Source of the DNA: Leisingera aquaemixtae
GTDB lineage: Bacteria; Pseudomonadota; Alphaproteobacteria; Rhodobacterales; Rhodobacteraceae
DNA length: 64,000 nt
Assembly: GCF_001458395.1 (NCBI RefSeq)
Contig: NZ_CYSR01000040.1
Coordinates: 124,001 to 188,000 of the forward strand
Direction of reading: 5' to 3'
The notes under the pieces were generated by a model, which made no database searches, was not told the DNA's origin, and worked only from the letters and a program-made list of their open reading frames with translations. Numbering within the stretch: the stretch's first letter is position 1; every line of letters begins with the position of its first letter. The position numbers and the translations under genes are program-made. This document shows positions 37,050 through 44,564 of this stretch, piece by piece.

Positions 37050-38453
37050 ATGGCACGGGTCAATCTGAATCTCGTATTTGACGGTGAAACAGCCATTCCC
37101 CTGCTTGATGGCCTAAGCAGCGTTAAGTGGTTCGACCGCTTTTTGAACACCTACAACGTCTTTGAAAGCAATGCGGACAACAGGCTGGTGGCAGATGTCG
37201 GCCTCACCGGGCAGGACTGGACGGCCAAGATCGTCCGGTTCGGCGGCGCAGCGGAAAACAACCTGACCAGGATCACCGATCTGGACGGCGGAACCGGCCG
37301 CCGGATCGACTATCTGGAGCTGGGCTACAACTCCAGCGTGGTTCTGGACAGCACCCGCGCGCGGCAAATCAACGGATGGGACGGAAAGAAGCATGAGGTC
37401 ACGCTGGGAGAAAACCAGCAGGACAGCACCTTTTCCATCCATCTGTTTGCCGAAGAAAACTTTGTCACCACCGGCAGCGCGTTTGTGTTCAACATCGAGA
37501 CCGGCCTTGGCGGCAGCGACGCGGACAGGGCCAAGGGGGATGTGATCACCATTGGCAGCGGCGGCGCGGGCACCGTGCGCACCAGCGCCGGCGATGACAA
37601 GGTTGTGGTCCGCAAGGGGTTTGCGGAATTTGTCAGCACCTCCGGCGGTGACGATACCGTTGTGGTTGGCAACAGCGGTGCTGGCGTTGTTCGCACCGGC
37701 GGCGGCAACGACACTGTCCGCACCGGGAATGCGTTTGTCGAGCTGATCTCCACCGGCAATGGCATTGACACCGCAGAGGTCGGCGCCGGCGGTGCCGCTT
37801 TGGTCCGGCTGGGCAGCGGGCGGGATATCGTCAGGCTCTCGGAAACCGGTCCCGGCACTGGGGTGCAGATCAGCGGCGGCGATGGCAGAGACACGGTTGA
37901 TTTCTCGAAGATCTCAAGCGGGGTGGTGTTTTCGCTTAACCTGGATGGAGCGTGGCAGAACCCCGGCGCGCCAGGCGGCAGGCTGGGCGCGGAGGGCACC
38001 GGGTTTGTGCAGGCCACCTCGGTCGAGAACCTGACCGGCACCGCCAAGGGCGACCGGCTGACGGGGGACGGCGGCGCGAACCTGCTTGCGGGGAAGGGCG
38101 GCAATGACCGCCTGGCCGGGCTGGCCGGGCCGGACAGGCTGAACGGCGGCGGCGGCAACGACCGGCTGGCCGGCGGCGGCGGCAACGACACCCTCAAGGG
38201 CGGCAGCGGCAATGACACGCTGACCGGCGGCAAGGGGGCTGACACCTTTGTCTTTAAATGCGGCGATGACCTGGTCCGGGACTTCGAAGAAGGCAGCGAC
38301 ATCCTGCAGATCAGCGGCCACAGCGGCGGCTTTTCCAGCCTCAGCATCACTGACAGTGCGGGCAGCCGCCTGATCACCCATGATGGCGGAACGGTCCGCC
38401 TGGACGGTGAGGCGGGGCTTGCTCTGAGCGCGGACGATTTTGTCTTCGTTTAA
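37050..38453 (+). CDS. RTX-type calcium-binding protein with variant beta-solenoid repeats
   Basis: The 467-residue acidic protein has no N-terminal signal. Residues about 1-165 form a unique domain (start VNLNLVFDGETAIPL). Residues about 170-280 carry five repeats of about 20 residues built on V-R/S-T-x-x-G-x-D (VRTSAGDDKVVV, VSTSGGDDTVVV, VRTGGGNDTV, ISTGNGIDTAEV, VRLGSGRDIV). Canonical RTX nonapeptides follow at about 345-400 (GGAGG- and GGNDRL-type turns such as GGGGNDTLKGGSGNDTL). The ATG at 37050 has GGGGGAG upstream. It is probably exported by a type I system and binds calcium outside the cell. It lies one gene away from the Hint-RTX protein. Confidence 0.85.
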   Translation: MARVNLNLVFDGETAIPLLDGLSSVKWFDRFLNTYNVFESNADNRLVADVGLTGQDWTAKIVRFGGAAENNLTRITDLDGGTGRRIDYLELGYNSSVVLDSTRARQINGWDGKKHEVTLGENQQDSTFSIHLFAEENFVTTGSAFVFNIETGLGGSDADRAKGDVITIGSGGAGTVRTSAGDDKVVVRKGFAEFVSTSGGDDTVVVGNSGAGVVRTGGGNDTVRTGNAFVELISTGNGIDTAEVGAGGAALVRLGSGRDIVRLSETGPGTGVQISGGDGRDTVDFSKISSGVVFSLNLDGAWQNPGAPGGRLGAEGTGFVQATSVENLTGTAKGDRLTGDGGANLLAGKGGNDRLAGLAGPDRLNGGGGNDRLAGGGGNDTLKGGSGNDTLTGGKGADTFVFKCGDDLVRDFEEGSDILQISGHSGGFSSLSITDSAGSRLITHDGGTVRLDGEAGLALSADDFVFV

Positions 38454-38482
38454 CCGCACGCCGCCTGACATATGCCTATAAG

Positions 38483-38506
38483 GACGGGCGTGACAGCCCG
38501 TCTTTT
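38483..38506 (+). terminator. Terminator after the RTX gene
   Basis: GACGGGC (38483-38489) pairs with GCCCGTC (38496-38502) around GTGACA, followed by TTTT. Confidence 0.75.
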
Positions 38507-38640
38507 GTGTTCTGCAAGGGCCGCTGGCTACTGTGCGGCGGGCCCCGCGCAAGTATTTAAACATGTATCTGAAAAGTATTTTTTGATGCCGGGTTCGCGG
38601 CTAGGCTGGCGCAAACAGGCATTTGAGAGGACTTACCGCG

Positions 38641-39411
38641 ATGACCACAGAAAAGCCCTTTGGGGTGCCGCAACTGCGGCCTGCTGCCATGCCCATGCTG
38701 TTCGAGGCACTGCGCCGCGGTTGGGCCGACTTCCGGGCCAAGCCGCTGTTCGGGCTGTTCTTTGCGGGGTTTTATGTTCTGGCTGGCTGGGCCATGGCCT
38801 GGGTCACCGTGCAAACCGGCACCACCTACTGGCTGGTTCTGGCTGCCATCGGCTTTCCGCTGATCGGCCCGTTTGCCGCAGTGGGCCTGTACGAGGTTTC
38901 GCACCGGCTGGAACAGGGGCAGCCGATTGCCTTTGGCGGCATCCTTGGGGTGGTGCTGCAGCAAAGCCGCCGCCAACTGCCCTCAATCTGCGCCATCATC
39001 ATTGTGGTGTTTCTGTTCTGGTTTTTCCTCGGCCACATGATCTTTGCCCTGTTTATGGGGCATGCGACGATGACCAATGTTTCCAGCTCTGCCGAGGTGT
39101 TCCTGACCGCCAACGGGCTGACGATGCTGGCGGTGGGCACCGTGGTAGGCGCGCTTTTTGCGCTGCTGCTCTATATGATTACGGTGATTTCTCTGCCGCT
39201 GTTGCTGGACCGCGAAGTGGATTTCGTCACTGCGATGATCACCAGCTTCCAGTATGTGCAGCAGAACTTCCTGGTGATGATGGTCTGGGCCGGGCTGATT
39301 GCCGCCGCCACTTTCGCCGCGCTGCTGCCCTGGTTCCTGGGATTGTTCCTGGTGCTGCCGCTGCTGGGCCACGCCACCTGGCACATCTACCGCCAGGCCG
39401 CCGCGCAATAG
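38641..39411 (+). CDS. DUF2189 family membrane protein
   Basis: The 256-residue integral membrane protein has about six hydrophobic helices (about 35-60, 66-85, 118-142, 160-182, 205-235 and 238-252). It begins with the DUF2189 signature [30 protein letters not shown] and has [22 protein letters not shown]. The function of DUF2189 is unknown, although it often sits near respiratory genes in Rhodobacteraceae. The ATG at 38641 follows GAGAGGACTTACCGCG. It ends two bases short of the stop of the convergent HTH gene. Confidence 0.88.
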   Translation: MTTEKPFGVPQLRPAAMPMLFEALRRGWADFRAKPLFGLFFAGFYVLAGWAMAWVTVQTGTTYWLVLAAIGFPLIGPFAAVGLYEVSHRLEQGQPIAFGGILGVVLQQSRRQLPSICAIIIVVFLFWFFLGHMIFALFMGHATMTNVSSSAEVFLTANGLTMLAVGTVVGALFALLLYMITVISLPLLLDREVDFVTAMITSFQYVQQNFLVMMVWAGLIAAATFAALLPWFLGLFLVLPLLGHATWHIYRQAAAQ

Positions 39412-39413
39412 CG

Positions 39414-40211
39414 TCAGCGGAAGGGCTGGCCGGCGTGCAGCAGGCGGCGGTGGAAGGGCAGCAGGTCCGCTGCGTCGGCAAAGCCTGCACTGCGCGCTGC
39501 GGCCAGCACCTGTCCGGTATCGCGGCCCAGGTGTTCATAAACCATCCGGGTAACCCGCTCGCCGGTCTGGCCTTCGCGCACGGTGCGGGCCACGTAGCCG
39601 GACCAGAAATTGTTCTCCAGAGAGGCTTCGCGGGCCAGATAGTTGAAGGAATACGTCATCGCCCTGCGCCGCGCGATGACAAAGGCGACGCCGTCCTCGT
39701 GGCCGCTGACGTAGCCGCGGAATTCGCGCGCCGCCGGGGTGGCTGGCAGCCCCTGGCTGTACATCGCCTCCTTGGCTTCAAAGCCCTTGATGTAAGTCAC
39801 GCCCGCGTCCCGGAACACATAGGTCAGGCCGATCACGAATTTATCGTCATTGATGAAGCTGCGGCGGGTAAAACGGTAAAACCCGGACGGGAAAAAATCC
39901 TGGCTCAGCTGCTGCACGCCCCGGCCCAGGAAATCCGCCAGAAATGCGCCGTTTATCACCTGACCGGCCTTGGACAGTTTTTCCACCGGGTCCAGGAGAA
40001 TACGCGCATCAACATCGAAAAAGCGGCAGATACGGTCCAGCACATCCGGGCGCGGAAAACTTTCACCGGACAGGTAGCGGTTGAATTGGGTGCGGTTGAT
40101 GCCAAGCTGGCGGGACAGTTCGGAAACCGACGGGTATTGCCGCGACAATTGACGCAGATTGGCGCCGAACATGTTCCTCAAATCAGCTGGTGAGCGGTTC
40201 TGACTGGTCAT
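39414..40211 (-). CDS. XRE-type helix-turn-helix regulator with unknown C-terminal domain
   Basis: The 265-residue protein has an N-terminal lambda-repressor-like HTH (about 10-65: LRQLSRQYPSVSELSRQLGI, then NRTQFNRYLSGESFPRP), typical of operator-binding regulators. A C-terminal domain of about 190 residues is rich in aromatic and Arg residues (FYRFTRRSFINDDKFVIGL) and could sense a ligand. ATG 40211 is favoured; a later in-frame ATG (MFGANLRQ) is possible. It diverges from a small gene at 40448, a likely target. The 236-bp shared upstream region shows no clear operator by eye. Confidence 0.85.
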   Translation of the reverse strand: MTSQNRSPADLRNMFGANLRQLSRQYPSVSELSRQLGINRTQFNRYLSGESFPRPDVLDRICRFFDVDARILLDPVEKLSKAGQVINGAFLADFLGRGVQQLSQDFFPSGFYRFTRRSFINDDKFVIGLTYVFRDAGVTYIKGFEAKEAMYSQGLPATPAAREFRGYVSGHEDGVAFVIARRRAMTYSFNYLAREASLENNFWSGYVARTVREGQTGERVTRMVYEHLGRDTGQVLAAARSAGFADAADLLPFHRRLLHAGQPFR

Positions 40212-40447
40212 CTTTGGCCCTGATGGTTCAAATTTTCGCGATGCAGTTGCGGCGCTTGCAAACTGATTGTGCAAGACTTTTGCGGTGAGAAGCGAGCGGC
40301 CGCTGCCGTTCTGCGTCATGGCTGGTGCTATTCCACGTCAGAAGGCTAGTCAAGCCGACACAAAATGCAATAGCCCAGTGCGCATTTTACCATGTTGGCG
40401 TCACCCCAATTGTTTCAAAATTGGTGAGCGGCAATGCGAGGGCTGGT

Positions 40448-40801
40448 ATGATTGGAGTCGTTTTGTGGCGGGATGAAACCCTGACTAAAGCCGTAATCTG
40501 GTGTGAAGATCAGGGGGATCTCGCTTTTTATACAAAAGAAGCTGGGGCGGAGTTTCCGGAATTCAATCCAGGCGATTGGGTTGAATTCGACCTGGCCATC
40601 AGCGGAAATGTCAGGATTGCCGGAAACCTTTCGGTCCTAATCGAACAGGGCAGCCCGGATTTGGCAGACCGGCTGTCAGCAGAGGCCTGCGGGCGGGATT
40701 CCGGCGCAGAGGGCCAGACCCGCGGCACGGTGGTTCCTTTTCCGGTGCAATCCGCAAAAAAGCGGGGCGTTTCCGCACCGCTTCAGGCCACCCGGACCTG
40801 A
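40448..40801 (+). CDS. Small hypothetical protein, OB-fold-like N-terminus
   Basis: The 117-residue protein begins with a beta-rich stretch (IGVVLWRDETLTKAVIWCED, LAFYTKEAG, FNPGDWVEFDLAI) whose pattern of short strands, an aromatic pair and a GDWVEFDL segment recalls a cold-shock-like OB barrel. The RNP motifs of true Csp proteins are missing. The last 45 residues are polar, disordered and net basic. The ATG at 40448 has GCGAGGG upstream. It is divergent from the XRE-type regulator and convergent with ilvN, separated by a perfect hairpin. No function is known to me. Confidence 0.65.
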   Translation: MIGVVLWRDETLTKAVIWCEDQGDLAFYTKEAGAEFPEFNPGDWVEFDLAISGNVRIAGNLSVLIEQGSPDLADRLSAEACGRDSGAEGQTRGTVVPFPVQSAKKRGVSAPLQATRT

Positions 40802-40803
40802 GC

Positions 40804-40825
40804 GCCGGCCTGTTTCCAGGCCGGC
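40804..40825. terminator. Hairpin between convergent genes (small gene and ilvN)
   Basis: GCCGGCCTG and CAGGCCGGC form a perfect 9-bp stem around TTTC in the 31-bp spacer. Neither side has a strong T tract. Confidence 0.55.
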
Positions 40826-40832
40826 AGCAAAA

Positions 40833-41393
40833 TTAGTTTCCGCGCAGCAGCGCGGCGACTCCGGTGCGGGCAATCTCGGCCAGGCCAAGCGGCCGCATGA
40901 GTTCGGCAAAGGCATCGATCTTGTCCGGCGCGCCGGTGATTTCAAAAACGAAACTGTTCAGCGTGCTGTCGACAACATTGGCGCGGAAGATATCCGCCAG
41001 CCGCAGCGCTTCGACCCGCTTGTCGCCGTCGCCCGCCACTTTCAGGATCGCCAGTTCCCGTTCCACCGCGACGCCTTCGACCGTCAGGTCGTGCACATCG
41101 CGGACTGAAACGATGCGGCCCAGCTGCGCCTTGATCTGCTCAATCACCTGCGGGGTGCCGGTGGTGACGATGGTAATCCGCGACAGATGGCCGGTGTGGT
41201 CCACTTCGGCCACGGTCAGGCTTTCAATGTTGTAGCCGCGGCCCGAGAACAAGCCGATGACACGGGCCAGAACCCCGGGTTCGTTTTCCACCAGCACCGC
41301 AATGGTGTGGCGTTCCTGCACGTCCGAAAACGTCGGGCGCAGGTTGTAGGCGGAATGGCGGGTGGAGCCTTTTTTGATATGCAGGGCAGACAT
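40833..41393 (-). CDS. ilvN: Acetolactate synthase small (regulatory) subunit
   Basis: The 186-residue subunit activates acetolactate synthase and confers valine feedback inhibition. An ACT domain spans about residues 28-100 (HTIAVLVENEPGVLARVIGLF, GYNIESLTVAEVDH, SRITIVTTG), and the C-terminal domain ends LAEIARTGVAALLRGN. The ATG at 41393 has GAGAGGAAG upstream. It lies 85 bases downstream of ilvB on the same strand; two hairpins fill the spacer. It belongs to the attenuated ilvBN operon. Confidence 0.96.
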   Translation of the reverse strand: MSALHIKKGSTRHSAYNLRPTFSDVQERHTIAVLVENEPGVLARVIGLFSGRGYNIESLTVAEVDHTGHLSRITIVTTGTPQVIEQIKAQLGRIVSVRDVHDLTVEGVAVERELAILKVAGDGDKRVEALRLADIFRANVVDSTLNSFVFEITGAPDKIDAFAELMRPLGLAEIARTGVAALLRGN

Positions 41394-41419
41394 TCGTGGT
41401 CTTCCTCTCGTATGTCGCT

Positions 41420-41463
41420 GCCAGGAAATTCGAATTTCCTGGCAAATTTCTCCGAAGAAATTT
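41420..41463 (-). repeat. Two adjacent palindromes in the ilvB-ilvN spacer
   Basis: GCCAGGAAATTC/GAATTTCCTGGC is a perfect 24-bp palindrome (41420-41443). It touches a second hairpin, AAATTTCT-CCGA-AGAAATTT (41444-41463). Both would form in the ilvBN mRNA just ahead of the ilvN ribosome site. mRNA processing or stability is a possible role. Confidence 0.8.
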
Positions 41464-41478
41464 GCGGCGCTGCCGCGG

Positions 41479-43230
41479 TTACACCAGCACTGCGCCGCCG
41501 GCCTGGATGACGCCCTGGGTCTCGGCTTCGCCCAGCAGCATCTCGTTATGCGCCTTGCCCGAGGGGATCATCGGGAAGCAGTTCTCGTGCTTCTCGACCA
41601 GGCAGTCGAAGATCACCGGCCCGTCGTAGTCGATCATTTCCATGATCGCATCATCCAGATCGGCGGGATCGCTGATGCAGATGCCCTTGCAGCCGAAGGC
41701 CTCGGCGAGCTTCACGAAATCGGGCAGCGCCTCGGACCAGCTGTGGCTGTAGCGCTCGCCGTGCAGCAGTTCCTGCCACTGGCGCACCATGCCCAGGCGC
41801 TCGTTGTTCAGGATGAACTGTTTCACCGGCAGGCGGAACTGCACTGCGGTGCCCATCTCCTGCATGTTCATCAGCCACGATGCCTCGCCCGCGACGTTGA
41901 TCACCAGCGCCTCCGGATGCGCCATCTGCGCACCGATCGAGGCCGGGAAGCCATAGCCCATGGTGCCGAGGCCGCCGGAAGTCATCCAGCGGTTCGGGTC
42001 CTCAAAGCCCAGGTACTGGGCCGCCCACATCTGGTGCTGGCCGACCTCGGTGGTGACATAGCGGTCGCGGCCCTTGGTCAGCGCCTCAAGGCGCTGCAGC
42101 GCGTATTGCGGCTTGATGGTCTTTTCCGAGTTCTTGAACGACAGGCAGTTCACCGCGCGCCATTCGTCGATCTGCTTTTGCCATTTGGCCAGCGCCTCGC
42201 GGTTCACCTTGCGGCCGCGCGATTTCCAGACCTTCAGGATGTCTTCCAGCACATGGGCGACGTCGCCGACAATCGGGATATCGACCCGGATCACCTTGTT
42301 GATCGAGGAGGGGTCGATGTCGATATGCGCCTTTTTCGATTTCGGGCTGAAGGCGTCGATGCGGCCGGTGATCCGGTCGTCGAACCGGGCGCCGATGTTG
42401 ATCATCAGGTCGCAGCCGTGCATCGCCATGTTGGCCTCGTACAGCCCGTGCATTCCCAGCATGCCCAGCCAGTTCTTGCCGGACGCAGGGTAGGCGCCCA
42501 GGCCCATCAGGGTCGAGGTGACCGGAATGCCGGTGCCGTCCACCAGCTCGCGCAGCAGCTGGCTGGCCGCGGTGCCGGAGTTGATGACGCCGCCGCCGGT
42601 ATAGAACACCGGGCGCTTGGCCTTTTCGATGGCCTCGACCAGCTCGGTGATCGCCTCCATGTCGCCTTTGACCTGCGGCTGGTAATGCGAGGCCGAGGGT
42701 TTCGGCCCTTGGTAGGTGCCGCTGGCGAATTGGACGTCCTTGGGAATGTCGACCAGAACCGGGCCGGGGCGGCCGGACTTGGCGACGTGGAAGGCCTCAT
42801 GCAGGGTGCGGGCCAGCGCGTCGGTATCCTTGACCAGCCAGTTGTGCTTGGTGCAGGGGCGGGTGATGCCCACGGTGTCGGCCTCCTGGAAGGCGTCGGA
42901 GCCGATCATGAAGGTCGGCACCTGGCCGGTCAGCACCACGATCGGGATCGAGTCCAAAAGCGCGTCGGTGAGGCCGGTGACCGCATTGGTGGCACCGGGG
43001 CCGGAAGTCACCAGAACCACGCCGGGTTTGCCGGTGGAGCGGGCATAGCCTTCCGCCGCGTGGACCGCGCCCTGTTCGTGACGGACCAGAACGTGGCGGA
43101 TGTCATTTTGCAGAAAGATCTCGTCATAGATCGGCAGCACGGCGCCGCCAGGGTATCCGAAGACCACATCCACCCCCTGATCCTTCAGGGCCTGAACAAC
43201 CATTTTCGCGCCGGTCATCTCACGTGTCAT
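41479..43230 (-). CDS. ilvB: Acetolactate synthase large (catalytic) subunit
   Basis: The 583-residue ThDP enzyme makes acetolactate or acetohydroxybutyrate, the first common step of valine, leucine and isoleucine synthesis. The N-terminal domain has GYPGGAVLPIYDE and the catalytic Glu in LVRHEQGAVHAAEGYAR, then VTSGPGATNAVTGL; the C-terminal ThDP/Mg motif reads VAGEASWLMNMQEM, with GEA in place of the usual GDG. I chose the ATG at 43230, with GGAG ten bases upstream; an ATG at 43269 lies right after the attenuator T run. Expression is probably governed by the leader at 43270-43378. Confidence 0.96.
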   Translation of the reverse strand: MTREMTGAKMVVQALKDQGVDVVFGYPGGAVLPIYDEIFLQNDIRHVLVRHEQGAVHAAEGYARSTGKPGVVLVTSGPGATNAVTGLTDALLDSIPIVVLTGQVPTFMIGSDAFQEADTVGITRPCTKHNWLVKDTDALARTLHEAFHVAKSGRPGPVLVDIPKDVQFASGTYQGPKPSASHYQPQVKGDMEAITELVEAIEKAKRPVFYTGGGVINSGTAASQLLRELVDGTGIPVTSTLMGLGAYPASGKNWLGMLGMHGLYEANMAMHGCDLMINIGARFDDRITGRIDAFSPKSKKAHIDIDPSSINKVIRVDIPIVGDVAHVLEDILKVWKSRGRKVNREALAKWQKQIDEWRAVNCLSFKNSEKTIKPQYALQRLEALTKGRDRYVTTEVGQHQMWAAQYLGFEDPNRWMTSGGLGTMGYGFPASIGAQMAHPEALVINVAGEASWLMNMQEMGTAVQFRLPVKQFILNNERLGMVRQWQELLHGERYSHSWSEALPDFVKLAEAFGCKGICISDPADLDDAIMEMIDYDGPVIFDCLVEKHENCFPMIPSGKAHNEMLLGEAETQGVIQAGGAVLV

Positions 43231-43269
43231 CTGCTTTTTGCTCCAATTGGCGGCATCGTCATTACGCAT

Positions 43270-43299
43270 AAAAAAAGCCCCCGATTTCAAGTCGGAGGC
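43270..43299 (-). terminator. ilvBN attenuator (intrinsic terminator)
   Basis: On the minus strand, GCCTCCGA (43299-43292) pairs with TCGGGGGC (43284-43277, one G-U) around a 7-base loop, followed by a run of seven T residues. It lies between the leader peptide stop and the ilvB start, so it decides whether ilvBN is transcribed. Confidence 0.9.
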
Positions 43300-43340
43300 G
43301 CATGGGTTCGATTATGGTCAACCGTCACCGGCCCATGCGC
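43298..43340 (-). promoter_or_regulatory. ilvBN antiterminator pairing
   Basis: GCGCATGGG (43340-43332, inside the last leader codons) is a perfect complement of CCCATGCGC (43306-43298), whose end overlaps the 5' arm of the terminator by two bases. When the ribosome stalls at the upstream Leu/Val/Ile codons this pairing can form and disfavour the terminator; when it reads through to the stop it covers the first segment and the terminator forms. Confidence 0.75.
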
Positions 43341-43378
43341 TTGGTTCCTACGATTACGACTAGGGTGGTCACGTCCAC
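43325..43378 (-). CDS. ilvL: ilvBN leader peptide (attenuation control)
   Basis: A GTG start preceded by GAGGAG opens a 17-codon reading frame whose product reads MDVTTLVVIVGTKRMGR and ends in TGA. Five consecutive codons are for branched-chain residues (Leu-Val-Val-Ile-Val), preceded by Val and two Thr, exactly the amino acids made by the pathway it precedes. The run is placed just before the first antiterminator segment. The peptide itself need have no function; translation speed is the signal. The gene is far below usual length cut-offs, so it is easily missed. Confidence 0.85.
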   Translation of the reverse strand: MDVTTLVVIVGTKRMGR

Positions 43379-43404
43379 AGGCTCCTCATTGCGTTGCAGC
43401 GGAC

Positions 43405-43431
43405 ATTATGGGCGGCGGACAGGGGCGTCAA
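43405..43431 (-). promoter_or_regulatory. Promoter candidate for the ilvBN leader
   Basis: On the minus strand, TTGACG (43431-43426) and CATAAT (43410-43405) are 15 bases apart, short but with good hexamers. Transcription would start near 43398, about 20 bases before the leader GTG. A perfect TTGACA also occurs slightly upstream, near 43446. Confidence 0.45.
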
Positions 43432-43635
43432 CCGGCAAACGTGTCAAAAAGGACGCTCCCGGAGACATTTTCTTGCTTGCGCCCCGGGGTGCGGCGAAAT
43501 TTCCGCGAAAGCGGCGGCCCGCTGAGGCGGGAAATCGTTCAAATCCGGCACGCCCGTGTCCCGTTTGTGCCAGATCGGTGCTCCCGCAGCAGGCAAGCTC
43601 AGCCTCAGCAAAGGATAGAAGGGAAGGAAGCGGAC

Positions 43636-44487
43636 ATGGTTCAACTCTCCGATCTGGTGGATCTCGGACGCTATCCCATCGACCGGCCCGGCTCCAGCGC
43701 CTGCGCCCGGCTGATCGCGGATCTGCAGCGCGATCTTGCAGCGGACGGCTGTGCGGTGCTGCCCGGGTTCGTGCATCAGGACGGCGTTGCCAGGCTGGTG
43801 GCGGAGGCCGATGCGGTGGCAGGCCAGGGGCACAGGTCCTTCAGCCGCACCAATCCCTATTTCTCCCAGGACGACAGCACCCTGCCGGAAACCCATCCGG
43901 TGCGGCAGTTTTTCGGCCGCTCCAACGCCTTTGTCCCTGCGGACAACTTTGGCCCGGACAGCCCGCTGCGCGCGATCTACGAGCACCCCGGATTCATGCC
44001 GTTTGTCCGCGAAGCGCTGGGAGAGCCGGAGGACCGGTTCTTCCGCTATGACGATCCGCTGGCCGATGTGATCATCAACATGGTCGAGGCGGGGCAGGGC
44101 TTCCCCTGGCATTTCGATACCAACAATTACACCGTGACGCTGGCGATCCAGAACGGCGAGAGCGGCGGCGCGTTCGAATACGTGCCAATGCTGCGCACCC
44201 CGGCGGATGAGAATTTCGAGGGCGTTGCGCGGGTGCTGGCGGGCGGCTCGCCGCTGCTGCGCAGGCTGGTGCTGCGGCCCGGCGACCTGCAGATCTTCCG
44301 GGGCCGCTATTCGTTGCACCGGGTGGCCCCGGTCGAGGGGGCGCGCAGGCGCTATGTCGGGATCTTCTCCTTTGTCGAGCAGGAGGGCATGTGCGGCGGG
44401 GTAGAGCGCACCCGGCAGCTTTATGGCAGGGTCCTGCCGCGCCATTACGAGCGTGAGGGACTGCGTGCCGACGCGCTGCGGGATTAA
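43636..44487 (+). CDS. Fe(II)/2-oxoglutarate-type oxygenase of the HalD/BesD-like family
   Basis: The 283-residue protein has the iron facial triad of 2-oxoglutarate oxygenases: H159-F-D161 in FPWHFDTNNYTVTLAIQ and a distal histidine H228 in FRGRYSLHRVAPV, followed by an Arg-rich strand (EGARRRYVGIFSF) that can bind 2-oxoglutarate. The NNYTVTLAIQ and GGAFEYVPMLR segments resemble BesD/HalD amino-acid halogenases. Those halogenases replace the Asp with Gly to bind chloride; here Asp is kept, so hydroxylation is more likely. The ATG at 43636 follows GGGAAGGAAG. It diverges from the ilvBN leader and is collinear with a glycosyltransferase-like gene 78 bp away. Confidence 0.8.
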   Translation: MVQLSDLVDLGRYPIDRPGSSACARLIADLQRDLAADGCAVLPGFVHQDGVARLVAEADAVAGQGHRSFSRTNPYFSQDDSTLPETHPVRQFFGRSNAFVPADNFGPDSPLRAIYEHPGFMPFVREALGEPEDRFFRYDDPLADVIINMVEAGQGFPWHFDTNNYTVTLAIQNGESGGAFEYVPMLRTPADENFEGVARVLAGGSPLLRRLVLRPGDLQIFRGRYSLHRVAPVEGARRRYVGIFSFVEQEGMCGGVERTRQLYGRVLPRHYEREGLRADALRD

Positions 44488-44564
44488 CCGGGCCTGCGTC
44501 AGGGGGCTGGACCTGCCGCGCGGGATCGGGATACTCATTTGCAGTATTCCGCAGGAAGCCGCCG

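Noticed and set aside
43356-43390. An alternative ATG-initiated leader frame overlapping the ilvBN leader
   Set aside because: It would encode only six residues (MRSLWT), its ATG lies within the GAGGAG region used as ribosome site by the GTG frame, and it lacks branched-chain codons.
41362-43635. A long plus-strand frame running through ilvB into the oxygenase gene
   Set aside because: Only the part from 43636 has a ribosome site and a recognisable family; the rest is antisense to ilvB and its leader.
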